From assembly GCA_955652855.1 (NCBI GenBank), contig CATPCN010000228.1, positions 1-5,553 of the forward strand: a DNA stretch of 5,553 nucleotides, given 5' to 3'. The position numbers were made by a program, and so were the translations under genes. Numbering within the stretch: the stretch's first letter is position 1; every line of letters starts with the position of its first letter. The stretch comes from an uncultured Chthoniobacterales bacterium. Its GTDB lineage: Bacteria; Verrucomicrobiota; Verrucomicrobiae; Chthoniobacterales; UBA10450. The notes beneath the pieces are model-generated. The model searched no databases. It was not told the DNA's origin and worked only from the letters and a program-made list of their open reading frames with translations. This document shows, in pieces, positions 1-5,553 of this stretch.

Positions 1-207
1 CTCGTATGCCCATGCTAAGACCACCGCAATCGGAAACCCGATGGCGAGCGCAGCAATCAATACCTTCATCGTCCAGGAAGGCGCCTCGAACGTCGGCAGA
101 ATTATCGACGCCGCCTGAATCAAGAGCCACGACACGACCGCGTATGCGACCGCGACTTTGTAAACGTTACGCCGCTTCAGCTCACCGAAGAAGTTGTCGA
201 TCTTCAT
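1..207 (-). CDS. N-terminal fragment of a second membrane-anchored TPR-family protein (runs off the left edge)
   Basis: Reading leftwards from an ATG at 207-205, 69 codons stay open to the window edge, so only the N-terminus is present. The protein starts MKIDNFFGELKRRNVYKVAV and has two hydrophobic stretches, at about residues 17-37 and 48-67, predicted to anchor it in the inner membrane. It aligns without gaps to the N-terminus of the upstream gene at about 44 of 69 positions, so the two are paralogs. The start ATG shares the sequence ATGA with the TGA stop of the upstream gene. No Shine-Dalgarno sequence is visible before it, which suggests translation by reinitiation or coupling. By analogy with its neighbour the missing part probably holds a TolB-like domain and TPR repeats, but that cannot be seen here. 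The exact biochemical role is unknown. Confidence 0.85.
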   Translation of the reverse strand, partial: MKIDNFFGELKRRNVYKVAVAYAVVSWLLIQAASIILPTFEAPSWTMKVLIAALAIGFPIAVVLAWAYE

Positions 208-2012
208 TTATTCTGCGTGAGAATTTTTTGCACCAATGCTTCGAACCGCGGCTGACCGCGGAGATCGTCCAGCATGGGATCTACTTTGATGAGGTAGATG
301 TCGTTGCCGGCGCCTTCGCGATAGGCCCGTTCCATTGCATCGATCGCGCGATCCTTGTCCCCCAAAGCAATGAACATGAGCGCAAAACTATAGGCGGAGA
401 CGTAGCGCGATTTCGCCTCTTCGGTCAGACGCGCCAGGATTTTCTGCGCCTCGTCCTTTTGTCCGTTACGAGCACAGGCTTGACCGAGGAAAGCGAGCGC
501 CCCTGGATCGTCATCCAGCTCAACCGACTTTCGGTAAGCAGCGATTGCTTCAGGGAGTTGCCGTTTTAGTTGGAGTGCCTGTCCGAGATTGTAGTAGGCA
601 AGATAAGCCTTGGAATCGATTTCGAGCGTCTTGCGAATCTGTGCGATCGCTTCATCGTAGCGACGCGCATTGAAATAGACCCAACTAAGATCGGCATTGT
701 CGATCATCGAAAGCGGGTCCAGTTCGACCGCGCGTTTTCCCTCCGCAATGGCGCGATCAAAACGCCCCAGCGCCATCAGGGGTCCGCTAGAGAACCAATG
801 ATGCGCCATCGCGTAATTCGGATTTAACTGAATCGCACGCTCGAATTCGCCGATCGCCCGGTCAAATTCGAAGTCGTTACCACTGAGTGTCCATCCGAAG
901 GAGGCGTGTGCTTCGGCCAGCATATTGTCGAGTTCGAGGGCTTTTTTCGTCGCAGCCTTCGCTTGTGGGAGAGAATCCTCAGGAGAAGCAGCCCCATAAG
1001 CGGAAAGGAGCGCATACGAATCGGCCAAGCCGACATAGGCAAGAGCATAATTAGGATCCTTGGCGATTGCGGCGTTGAAATACTCGATGCCTTTGCGGAA
1101 GTCCGCGCCGGTTCGCTTGTTCCAAAAAAATCTGCCCTTGAGGTAAAGCTCATACGCTTCCTTGTTCGCCGTAGGAGTTTTTGTGATGGCCGTTAATTCC
1201 GAACCGGTCAGCTTCGCTTGCAATGTGTCGGCAATAGCTTTCGCGATGTCGCTCTCCACCGCGAAAATGTCCGTCAGCTTTCGATCGTAAATGTCGGCCC
1301 ACAGATGCGCGTCCGTCATGGCATTAATGAGCTGCACATTCACGCGCACCTGATCGTTGGACTTCTGGACACTTCCCTCCAAAATGTTGGTCACGCCAAG
1401 TTGCTTCGCGATTTGCGGCAGATTATCGGGCGCGCTCTTGAATCGCTGAGTCGATGTACGCGAGATCACTTTTAAATCCGCCACTTTCGCTAGCCGCGTG
1501 AGGATTTCGTCCTGAATTCCCTCAGCGAAATAGGCGTTTCCCTTTTCTTCACTGAGATTGTCGAAGGGCAGCACGGCGATCGATTTCGTCGGCAATTCCG
1601 GAATGACATTCTGTTTCGCAGCGCTGTTCCGGCCGGTGAACCGTTCCATGGCAAATAGTCCAATGGTGATCGCGCCGGCGATGATCACCACATAAATCCA
1701 CGCCTGCTTCGGAGATCGCGTTGGCTGCTGCTCGGCGTCCGCTACCCCGGTACGCCTCAATCCATGCGGCGTCATCTCGAAGGCCCACGCGATGACGAGC
1801 GCTATCGGAAAGCCGAGCACGACGAGCATCACGAGCGTTTGAACCACCCATTCCGGCGCGTGAAAGGTTGGCAGTACCGTGGAGCTAATTTGAATGACGA
1901 GCCAGCCGACAATCGCGTAAGCGACGGCAACCTTGTAAACATTGCGCCGCTTTAGTTCACCGAAGAAGTTTTTTGGATTCACTCTGCGCGCTTTGGGCGA
2001 AATGCCCGTCAC
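204..2012 (-). CDS. Membrane-anchored protein with TolB/FlgO-like domain and C-terminal TPR repeats
   Basis: This is a 602-residue protein if translation starts at the GTG at 2012. A GTG at 1982 (codon 11) would give 592 residues and align exactly with the start of the downstream paralog, so it is an equally good or better start; an in-frame TAG lies just upstream of 2012. Residues about 28-50 and 56-77 are hydrophobic, as is 104-122, suggesting two or three membrane segments. Residues about 143-270 (KSIAVLPFDNLS, YFAEGIQDEILTRL, ILEGSV) resemble the TolB-N/FlgO-like domain that in many bacteria follows a kinase, cyclase or winged-helix domain. Residues about 285-565 contain repeated helix-pair motifs with LNPNYA- and LDPLS-type ends, typical of TPR protein-interaction repeats. 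No kinase, cyclase or DNA-binding domain is visible. I infer a scaffold or sensor at the membrane; substrate and partners are unknown. The stop overlaps the next gene. Confidence 0.88.
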   Translation of the reverse strand: MTGISPKARRVNPKNFFGELKRRNVYKVAVAYAIVGWLVIQISSTVLPTFHAPEWVVQTLVMLVVLGFPIALVIAWAFEMTPHGLRRTGVADAEQQPTRSPKQAWIYVVIIAGAITIGLFAMERFTGRNSAAKQNVIPELPTKSIAVLPFDNLSEEKGNAYFAEGIQDEILTRLAKVADLKVISRTSTQRFKSAPDNLPQIAKQLGVTNILEGSVQKSNDQVRVNVQLINAMTDAHLWADIYDRKLTDIFAVESDIAKAIADTLQAKLTGSELTAITKTPTANKEAYELYLKGRFFWNKRTGADFRKGIEYFNAAIAKDPNYALAYVGLADSYALLSAYGAASPEDSLPQAKAATKKALELDNMLAEAHASFGWTLSGNDFEFDRAIGEFERAIQLNPNYAMAHHWFSSGPLMALGRFDRAIAEGKRAVELDPLSMIDNADLSWVYFNARRYDEAIAQIRKTLEIDSKAYLAYYNLGQALQLKRQLPEAIAAYRKSVELDDDPGALAFLGQACARNGQKDEAQKILARLTEEAKSRYVSAYSFALMFIALGDKDRAIDAMERAYREGAGNDIYLIKVDPMLDDLRGQPRFEALVQKILTQNK

Positions 2013-2250
2013 GGTCGCACTCTACCTTATGCGCGTGACTTGAAAAGCATGTACGGATCGAGGCGGTAGGGGCCGCATCATTGAAGCAGTGCCTAATCGG
2101 AGACATCTGATTCCGCATCAGTTTCTCCAGATTAACGCCGCGGTCGAAAATCGCGCGGAAATTACATCACGCTACGCATTTAGCTGCAGACTTCCGATTC
2201 GAAGCCAGTTTTCGCGACGCCCGCACGAATCCGTCCGTCAACAGCAAAAC

Positions 2251-2284
2251 GACCCTGTTTTCGAACGGGTCCATTTCATTTTTT
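2251..2284 (+). terminator. Possible stem-loop terminator with TTCG loop
   Basis: GACCC at 2251-2255 pairs with GGGTC at 2267-2271. An inner GTT/AAC stem (2257-2259 with 2264-2266) closes a TTCG tetraloop, with one bulged T at 2256. A run of six T lies at 2279-2284, seven bases beyond the stem, which is farther than in a typical intrinsic terminator. No recognisable plus-strand gene precedes it. It may therefore block stray transcription towards the tRNA, be the relic of a lost gene, or be chance. Confidence 0.3.
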
Positions 2285-2495
2285 AAAAGTCTGAATTGCT
2301 TGATCCAAAAACGACACCTTCGCTCTCATTAGCTTAAGTCGTCCTAACTGATCTCTGATCATTCCAAGGTGGCGTATCGATGTCTATCTCTCGTTTCACA
2401 GACTGATGCAGATAGAACTTCCGCGTTGTGCAGCGAACGGGTATGAGTAGTTTTCGTTCCTTCGCGTGCAAATGCTAACACAACCTGTAATTTTA

Positions 2496-2516
2496 TGCTA
2501 CCGAATCTGCTACCGA
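2496..2516. repeat. Short direct repeat TGCTACCGA x2, 12-base period
   Basis: TGCTACCGA occurs at 2496-2504 and again at 2508-2516, so the two copies are offset by 12 bases. They lie 57-77 bases upstream of the tRNA start. The spacing is slightly more than one helical turn, so tandem protein-binding sites are possible; a chance repeat or a relic of an integration event are alternatives. Confidence 0.45.
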
Positions 2517-2559
2517 TTTTTGCAGCACGAAAATACACGTTCAAACAGCATTAGCCAGG

Positions 2560-2565
2560 TAAAAT
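2560..2565 (+). promoter_or_regulatory. Possible -10 element of the tRNA-Lys promoter
   Basis: TAAAAT at 2560-2565 differs from the TATAAT consensus at one position and ends seven bases before the first base of the tRNA, the distance expected for a -10 box. No good -35 box stands 16-18 bases upstream; the nearest candidate, TTCAAA at 2540-2545, is only 14 bases away. The call rests on position and one hexamer. Confidence 0.3.
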
Positions 2566-2572
2566 CGTTTTT

Positions 2573-2645
2573 GCACCGTTAGCTCAATTGGCAGAGCAAG
2601 TGACTCTTAATCACTGGGTTGTTGGTTCGATTCCAACACGGTGCA
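2573..2645 (+). tRNA. tRNA-Lys (anticodon CTT)
   Basis: A full cloverleaf can be folded by hand. The acceptor stem GCACCGT (2573-2579) pairs with ACGGTGC (2638-2644). The D stem is GCTC/GAGC (2582-2585, 2594-2597). The anticodon stem AGTGA/TCACT encloses the loop CTCTTAA (2604-2610) with anticodon CTT at 2606-2608, which reads the lysine codon AAG. The variable loop is GGGTT and the T arm is GTTGG-TTCGATT-CCAAC. The discriminator base is A2645. The genome does not encode the CCA tail, since CGA follows, so it must be added by the CCA-adding enzyme. The gene stands 61 bases upstream of rfbF on the same strand and could be co-transcribed with it. Confidence 0.96.
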
Positions 2646-2648
2646 CGA

Positions 2649-2671
2649 AACCGGAGTTGCGGCTTCCGGTT
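2649..2671 (+). terminator. Hairpin directly after the tRNA; weak terminator or processing structure
   Basis: AACCGGA (2649-2655) pairs perfectly with TCCGGTT (2665-2671), and a G-T pair at 2656/2664 can extend the stem to eight pairs around a seven-base loop. It starts three bases after the mature tRNA end. The following bases (ATTGCATTG) lack a T-run, so it is unlikely to be a strong intrinsic terminator. It may guide 3' processing of the tRNA or allow partial readthrough into rfbF. Confidence 0.45.
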
Positions 2672-2694
2672 ATTGCATTGAACCTGCTCTGCTT

Positions 2695-2700
2695 GAGAGA
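2695..2700 (+). promoter_or_regulatory. Ribosome binding site that supports the rfbF start
   Basis: GAGAGA lies six bases before the ATG at 2707 and is a partial match to the Shine-Dalgarno consensus. It favours this start over the in-frame GTG at 2641, which lies within the acceptor end of the tRNA and would add 22 residues with no resemblance to the family. Confidence 0.5.
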
Positions 2701-2706
2701 AACGCC

Positions 2707-3549
2707 ATGAAAGTAGTCATTCTGTGCGGCGGCAAAGGAACGCGGCTTCGCGAAGAAACGGAGTTCCGCCCCAAACCGATGGTCCCGATCGGCGGCCGGC
2801 CAATGCTTTGGCACATTATGAAGCTCTACGCGCACTTCGGGCATCGGGAGTTCATTTTGTGTCTCGGGTACAAAGCGGACATGATCCGGGAATATTTTCG
2901 CAACTACCTCTGGAACACTTGCGACGCCACTCTTCAGCTCGGGCGCGCGCCGCGGGTGCGCTTTCACAATCGCCATGTGGAAGAAGATTGGAGCGTCACG
3001 CTCGCGAACACTGGCGACGAAACGCTCACCGGTTATCGCATTAAAGCGATCCAAAAATATGTCGATCCTGGCGAAACGTTTTTGCTCACCTACGGCGACG
3101 GTGTCGCTAACATCGACATAAACGAAAGTGTTCGCTGCCACAAGAAGGCGGGAAAAGTTTGCACGATTTCAGCCGTGCATCCGGCTGGCCGCTTCGGCGC
3201 GCTTATGATCGATGCGAAGGGGCACATTCGGACGTTCAGCGAAAAGCCGCGCTTCGAAAACGCCTACATCAACGGCGGATTCATGGTCTGCGATTACAAA
3301 ATCTTCGATTACATCCCGAAAGATCCCGCGATCATGTTTGAACAAAAACCGATTGCCGATCTGGTGCGCGACGGTGAACTCAATTCCTACAAGCACGAAG
3401 ATTTCTGGCAATCGATGGACACCTATCAGGAAACACAAACACTGAACCGGCTCTGGGTCGAAAGAAAAGCGCCGTGGAAACTTTGGTCGGAGACGCCGAG
3501 CGCAGAAACTTCGCCCACTAGGAAAAAGAAACTGTTGAAGCGCGCTTGA
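2707..3549 (+). CDS. rfbF: Glucose-1-phosphate cytidylyltransferase
   Basis: This 280-residue cytosolic nucleotidyltransferase makes CDP-glucose and pyrophosphate from CTP and glucose-1-phosphate, the first step towards CDP-activated 3,6-dideoxyhexoses. The N-terminus MKVVILCGGKGTRLREET carries the nucleotide-binding glycine-rich signature of sugar-phosphate nucleotidyltransferases, followed by RPKPMVPIGGRPMLWHIM at residues 21-38. The metal- and sugar-binding segments are visible as YGDGVANID (129-137), FSEKP (177-181) and NGGF (189-192), and EDFWQSMDTYQE near 231-242 is typical of RfbF. Family members are usually about 257 residues. The last 20 or so residues here form a basic tail (ending TRKKKLLKRA) without a known role. 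The stop at 3547-3549 is separated from the next start by one base. The neighbouring rfbG and rfbH genes confirm the assignment. Confidence 0.95.
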   Translation: MKVVILCGGKGTRLREETEFRPKPMVPIGGRPMLWHIMKLYAHFGHREFILCLGYKADMIREYFRNYLWNTCDATLQLGRAPRVRFHNRHVEEDWSVTLANTGDETLTGYRIKAIQKYVDPGETFLLTYGDGVANIDINESVRCHKKAGKVCTISAVHPAGRFGALMIDAKGHIRTFSEKPRFENAYINGGFMVCDYKIFDYIPKDPAIMFEQKPIADLVRDGELNSYKHEDFWQSMDTYQETQTLNRLWVERKAPWKLWSETPSAETSPTRKKKLLKRA

Positions 3550-3550
3550 A

Positions 3551-4699
3551 ATGTCTGACGCCGCGCCGAGCAAATCTGCCGTTTTCGGAAACGTTTACTC
3601 TGGGAAAAAAGTCTTTGTCACCGGACACACCGGCTTCAAAGGCGCGTGGCTCAGCGAATGGTTGTTGCTTCTCGGCGCGCAGGTGACCGGTTACTCGATT
3701 GATGCGCTGGAGCCTTCGCTCTTCGCGCAGACGAAGCTCGCGAAACGCCTCAAAGATGTCCGCGGCGATGTGCGTGATTTGCCGCGCGTTTGCGAACTTA
3801 TTGGCGAGCTTAAGCCCGATTTTATTTTTCATCTCGCTGCGCAACCGCTCGTGCGCCAGTCGTATGTCGATCCTGTCGGCACATTCACGACCAACGTGAC
3901 TGGTTCGGTCAACGTGATGGAAGCGGCGCGACTTTCTTCGCATCGTTGCGCCGTCGTCATGGTCACGACCGACAAATGTTACGAGAACCGCGAGTCGCAG
4001 CAAGCCTACAGCGAAGACGACCCGCTTGGCGGACACGATCCATACAGCGCGAGCAAAGCGGCGGCGGAAATTGCGATCGATTCATATCGAAAATCTTTTT
4101 TCTCCGGCGACGATCGACGTGTCGCGCTGGCCAGTGCGCGCGCCGGAAATGTGATCGGCGGCGGTGATTGGGCGGACGATCGCCTTGTGCCGGATTCCAT
4201 TCGCGCGTTGCAACGCGGCGAAAAAATTCCGGTGCGAAACAAAAGTGCGACGCGCCCATGGCAACATGTGCTCGATCCGCTTAGCGGTTATCTCACGCTC
4301 GGCGCAGCCTTGTGGAAAATTGTCGATCTAAAAAATGAAAAGCGCGATCGTGGAGAAGTTTGTTCCGCTTTCAATCTCGGTCCCGATCCCGCCGCCAATC
4401 GCGCGGTCAGCGATGTGGTCGACGAAGTTCTTAAACATTGGCCGGGCGAATGGGTCGACAAATCCGATGCGAACGAACCGCACGAAGCCGGCTTACTCAA
4501 TTTAAAAATCGACAAGGCGGCGCGCGTTCTTGGCTGGCGTCCGGCTTGGAATTTTGAGAAGGCAGTCGCGCAAACGGTGCATTGGTACCGCGAAGCCAAT
4601 TCAAACAAAAATGTCGATCCAAAAACTTTGACGCACCATCAGATCGGGCAATACACGCGTGACGCGGCGAAGCTTGGACTGGACTGGGCAACAAAATGA
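3551..4699 (+). CDS. rfbG: CDP-glucose 4,6-dehydratase
   Basis: This 382-residue enzyme of the short-chain dehydrogenase/reductase superfamily uses bound NAD+ to convert CDP-D-glucose to CDP-4-keto-6-deoxy-D-glucose in the cytosol. The Rossmann nucleotide-binding motif is TGHTGFKG at residues 24-31. HLAAQPLVRQSY at 94-105 is the typical family segment. VTTDKCYEN (138-146) carries the Thr-Asp-Lys triad characteristic of CDP-glucose rather than dTDP-glucose dehydratases. The catalytic YxxxK is Tyr165/Lys169 in PYSASK. RAGNVIGGGDW (197-207) and RPWQHVLDPLSGYL (235-248) are substrate-binding segments. The family is usually about 360 residues; here about ten extra residues precede the Rossmann fold, and no alternative ATG lies between. 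The start is one base after the rfbF stop, with only a weak GAAG at 3537-3540 before it, so translation is probably coupled. The end overlaps rfbH as ATGA. Confidence 0.96.
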   Translation: MSDAAPSKSAVFGNVYSGKKVFVTGHTGFKGAWLSEWLLLLGAQVTGYSIDALEPSLFAQTKLAKRLKDVRGDVRDLPRVCELIGELKPDFIFHLAAQPLVRQSYVDPVGTFTTNVTGSVNVMEAARLSSHRCAVVMVTTDKCYENRESQQAYSEDDPLGGHDPYSASKAAAEIAIDSYRKSFFSGDDRRVALASARAGNVIGGGDWADDRLVPDSIRALQRGEKIPVRNKSATRPWQHVLDPLSGYLTLGAALWKIVDLKNEKRDRGEVCSAFNLGPDPAANRAVSDVVDEVLKHWPGEWVDKSDANEPHEAGLLNLKIDKAARVLGWRPAWNFEKAVAQTVHWYREANSNKNVDPKTLTHHQIGQYTRDAAKLGLDWATK

Positions 4700-5553
4700 A
4701 AACGCCCGAAGAACTGAAAGCCGAAATCCTGCGATTGACGAGAAAGTATTCGAAGCGCGTTCATCGCGCACAGCGCCCACCTCAGGATCGCGACGTGAAA
4801 TTTGTTCCCGGTGAAACGGTTGTGCCGTACGCGGGTCGCGTTTTCACCGAGGACGAAGTCGAGGCCGGCGTTTCGAGCATGCTCGACTTTTGGCTCACCC
4901 TCGGAAAAGAAGGCGAAGAGTTCGAGAGACGGCTCGCGGAATTTCTCGGCGTGAAAAAATGTGTCCTGACGAATTCCGGTTCATCTGCAAATCTCGTCGC
5001 GTTCAGTTCGCTCACCAGCCAGAAACTTCCAGACGAAGAACGAATCAAAGCGGGCGATGAAGTGATCACATGCGCCGCCGGATTTCCCACAACGGTCGCG
5101 CCGATCATTCAGAACGGCGCCGTTGCCGTTTTTGTGGACAACGATCCGATCACCGGAAATATCGACACGCGATTTCTCGAGGAAGCGTTCGTCGAAGGAA
5201 AAACGAAAGCGGTCATGTGCGCGCACACCCTCGGCAATCCGTACAATCTCTCCGCCGTCACGGATTTTTGTGCGCGGCACGATCTCTGGTTGATCGAGGA
5301 CAACTGCGACGCGCTTGGATCGACATACACGCGCAAGATCGACAATGAAAAACCGGAAACGAAATTGACCGGGACCTGGGGCGATCTTTCCACGCAATCA
5401 TTTTATCCACCGCATCACCTCACGATGGGGGAGGGCGGGGCGGTCAACATCGTCCACCGTCCGCCGCTCAAGACCTACGCGGAAAGCTTTCGCGACTGGG
5501 GCCGCGACTGCTGGTGCGCTTCCGGCAAGGACAACACCTGCGGGAAACGCTTC
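4696..5553 (+). CDS. rfbH: CDP-4-keto-6-deoxy-D-glucose 3-dehydrase (E1), 3' end cut by the window
   Basis: The first 286 codons are present and remain open to the right edge; RfbH/E1 proteins are usually about 435 residues, so roughly two thirds is visible. The enzyme carries PMP/PLP and a [2Fe-2S] cluster and, with a reductase partner (E3), removes the 3-hydroxyl of CDP-4-keto-6-deoxyglucose. The aminotransferase fold is shown by TNSGSSANL (92-100) and LIEDNCDALGS (199-209). The usual PLP-binding lysine is replaced by His240 in SFYPPHH, as is diagnostic for this dehydrase. Cys204, Cys272, Cys274 and Cys282 match the four cluster ligands, including the CxC-x7-C end. The spacing from Cys204 to Cys272 is 67 residues, against 57 as I recall for Yersinia E1, owing mainly to an insertion near residues 212-224. 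The ATG overlaps the rfbG stop as ATGA, indicating translational coupling. Confidence 0.95.
   Translation, partial: MKTPEELKAEILRLTRKYSKRVHRAQRPPQDRDVKFVPGETVVPYAGRVFTEDEVEAGVSSMLDFWLTLGKEGEEFERRLAEFLGVKKCVLTNSGSSANLVAFSSLTSQKLPDEERIKAGDEVITCAAGFPTTVAPIIQNGAVAVFVDNDPITGNIDTRFLEEAFVEGKTKAVMCAHTLGNPYNLSAVTDFCARHDLWLIEDNCDALGSTYTRKIDNEKPETKLTGTWGDLSTQSFYPPHHLTMGEGGAVNIVHRPPLKTYAESFRDWGRDCWCASGKDNTCGKRF

Larger units (their letters stand above)
2013..2572. other. Divergent intergenic spacer without a convincing gene
   Basis: This stretch of about 560 bases separates the minus-strand TPR genes from the plus-strand tRNA and rfb genes. It is visibly more AT-rich than the flanking genes towards its right end. 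The open frames inside (for example 2089-2286 on plus and 2359-2544 on minus) are short, have poor start contexts and show no domain I recognise. It must hold the promoter of the TPR genes, but I could not pick a confident -35/-10 pair for them. It also holds the stem-loop, the short direct repeat and the possible tRNA promoter listed separately. Confidence 0.6.

Noticed and set aside
6..569. Plus-strand open frame of 187 codons
   Set aside because: It is antisense to the two TPR-family genes, is rich in Arg and Ser as out-of-frame GC-biased DNA tends to be, and shows no domain.
2089..2286. Possible 65-residue plus-strand gene in the spacer
   Set aside because: No Shine-Dalgarno sequence, no recognisable domain or hydrophobic pattern, and the terminator-like hairpin lies inside its 3' end.
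2359..2544. Possible 61-residue minus-strand gene, considered as an integrase remnant near the tRNA
   Set aside because: It needs a TTG start with no ribosome site and shows no recombinase catalytic motif; the IGSRFGSI stretch only reflects the 12-base direct repeat.
2013..2572. CRISPR array or insertion sequence in the spacer
   Set aside because: There is no regularly spaced repeat longer than 9 bases, no terminal inverted repeats and no transposase reading frame.
2641..2706. Extended rfbF start at the GTG at 2641
   Set aside because: It lies within the tRNA acceptor end and adds 22 residues unlike the family; the ATG at 2707 has a partial Shine-Dalgarno sequence and the standard N-terminus.
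2611..3141. Minus-strand open frame of 176 codons spanning part of the tRNA and the start of rfbF
   Set aside because: Its end reads VHRVGIEPTTQ, the well-known false peptide from the antisense strand of a tRNA gene, and the rest is antisense to rfbF.
3518..4036. Minus-strand open frame of 172 codons opposite rfbG
   Set aside because: The plus strand carries an intact, motif-complete dehydratase here; the antisense frame has no family resemblance.
4981..5397. Minus-strand open frame of 138 codons opposite rfbH
   Set aside because: It lies wholly antisense to conserved RfbH sequence with intact cofactor motifs.

Overview
The window looks like bacterial chromosome of moderate GC content. It holds two oppositely oriented gene blocks separated by a spacer of about 560 bases and a tRNA gene. 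The N-terminal signature of the left-hand genes (NFFGELKRRNVYKVAVAYA followed by paired hydrophobic segments) is, from memory, frequent in environmental Verrucomicrobiota of the Chthoniobacterales/Udaeobacter type and also occurs in some gammaproteobacteria. A verrucomicrobial soil bacterium is therefore my best guess, but it is an inference and not proven by anything in the window.

Left block (minus strand, about 1-2012): two tandem paralogous genes for membrane-anchored proteins. The upstream one (204-2012) is complete, with N-terminal membrane segments, a TolB/FlgO-like central domain and C-terminal tetratricopeptide (TPR) repeats. The second begins inside the stop codon of the first (ATGA overlap) and runs off the left edge after 69 codons. 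Those 69 residues match the N-terminus of the first at about 44 of 69 positions, so the pair looks like an old tandem duplication that is translationally coupled.

Spacer (2013-2572): no convincing gene. It contains a stem-loop with a TTCG loop followed by a T-run, a 9-base direct repeat with a 12-base period, and a possible tRNA promoter.

Right block (plus strand, 2573-5553): tRNA-Lys(CTT), a short hairpin, then three tightly packed genes in biochemical order. These are glucose-1-phosphate cytidylyltransferase (rfbF), CDP-glucose 4,6-dehydratase (rfbG) and the PLP/[2Fe-2S] CDP-4-keto-6-deoxyglucose 3-dehydrase (rfbH, cut by the right edge). Together they convert glucose-1-phosphate to CDP-glucose, then to CDP-4-keto-6-deoxyglucose, then to its 3-deoxy derivative. 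This is the common trunk for CDP-activated 3,6-dideoxyhexoses (paratose, abequose, tyvelose, ascarylose) used in O-antigen or other surface glycans. The genes that fix the final sugar would lie to the right of the window.

No clearly novel system is visible. The points most worth checking are the ATGA-coupled paralog pair, the roughly 10-residue insertion between the cofactor ligands of RfbH, and the tRNA/spacer junction in front of the surface-sugar operon.
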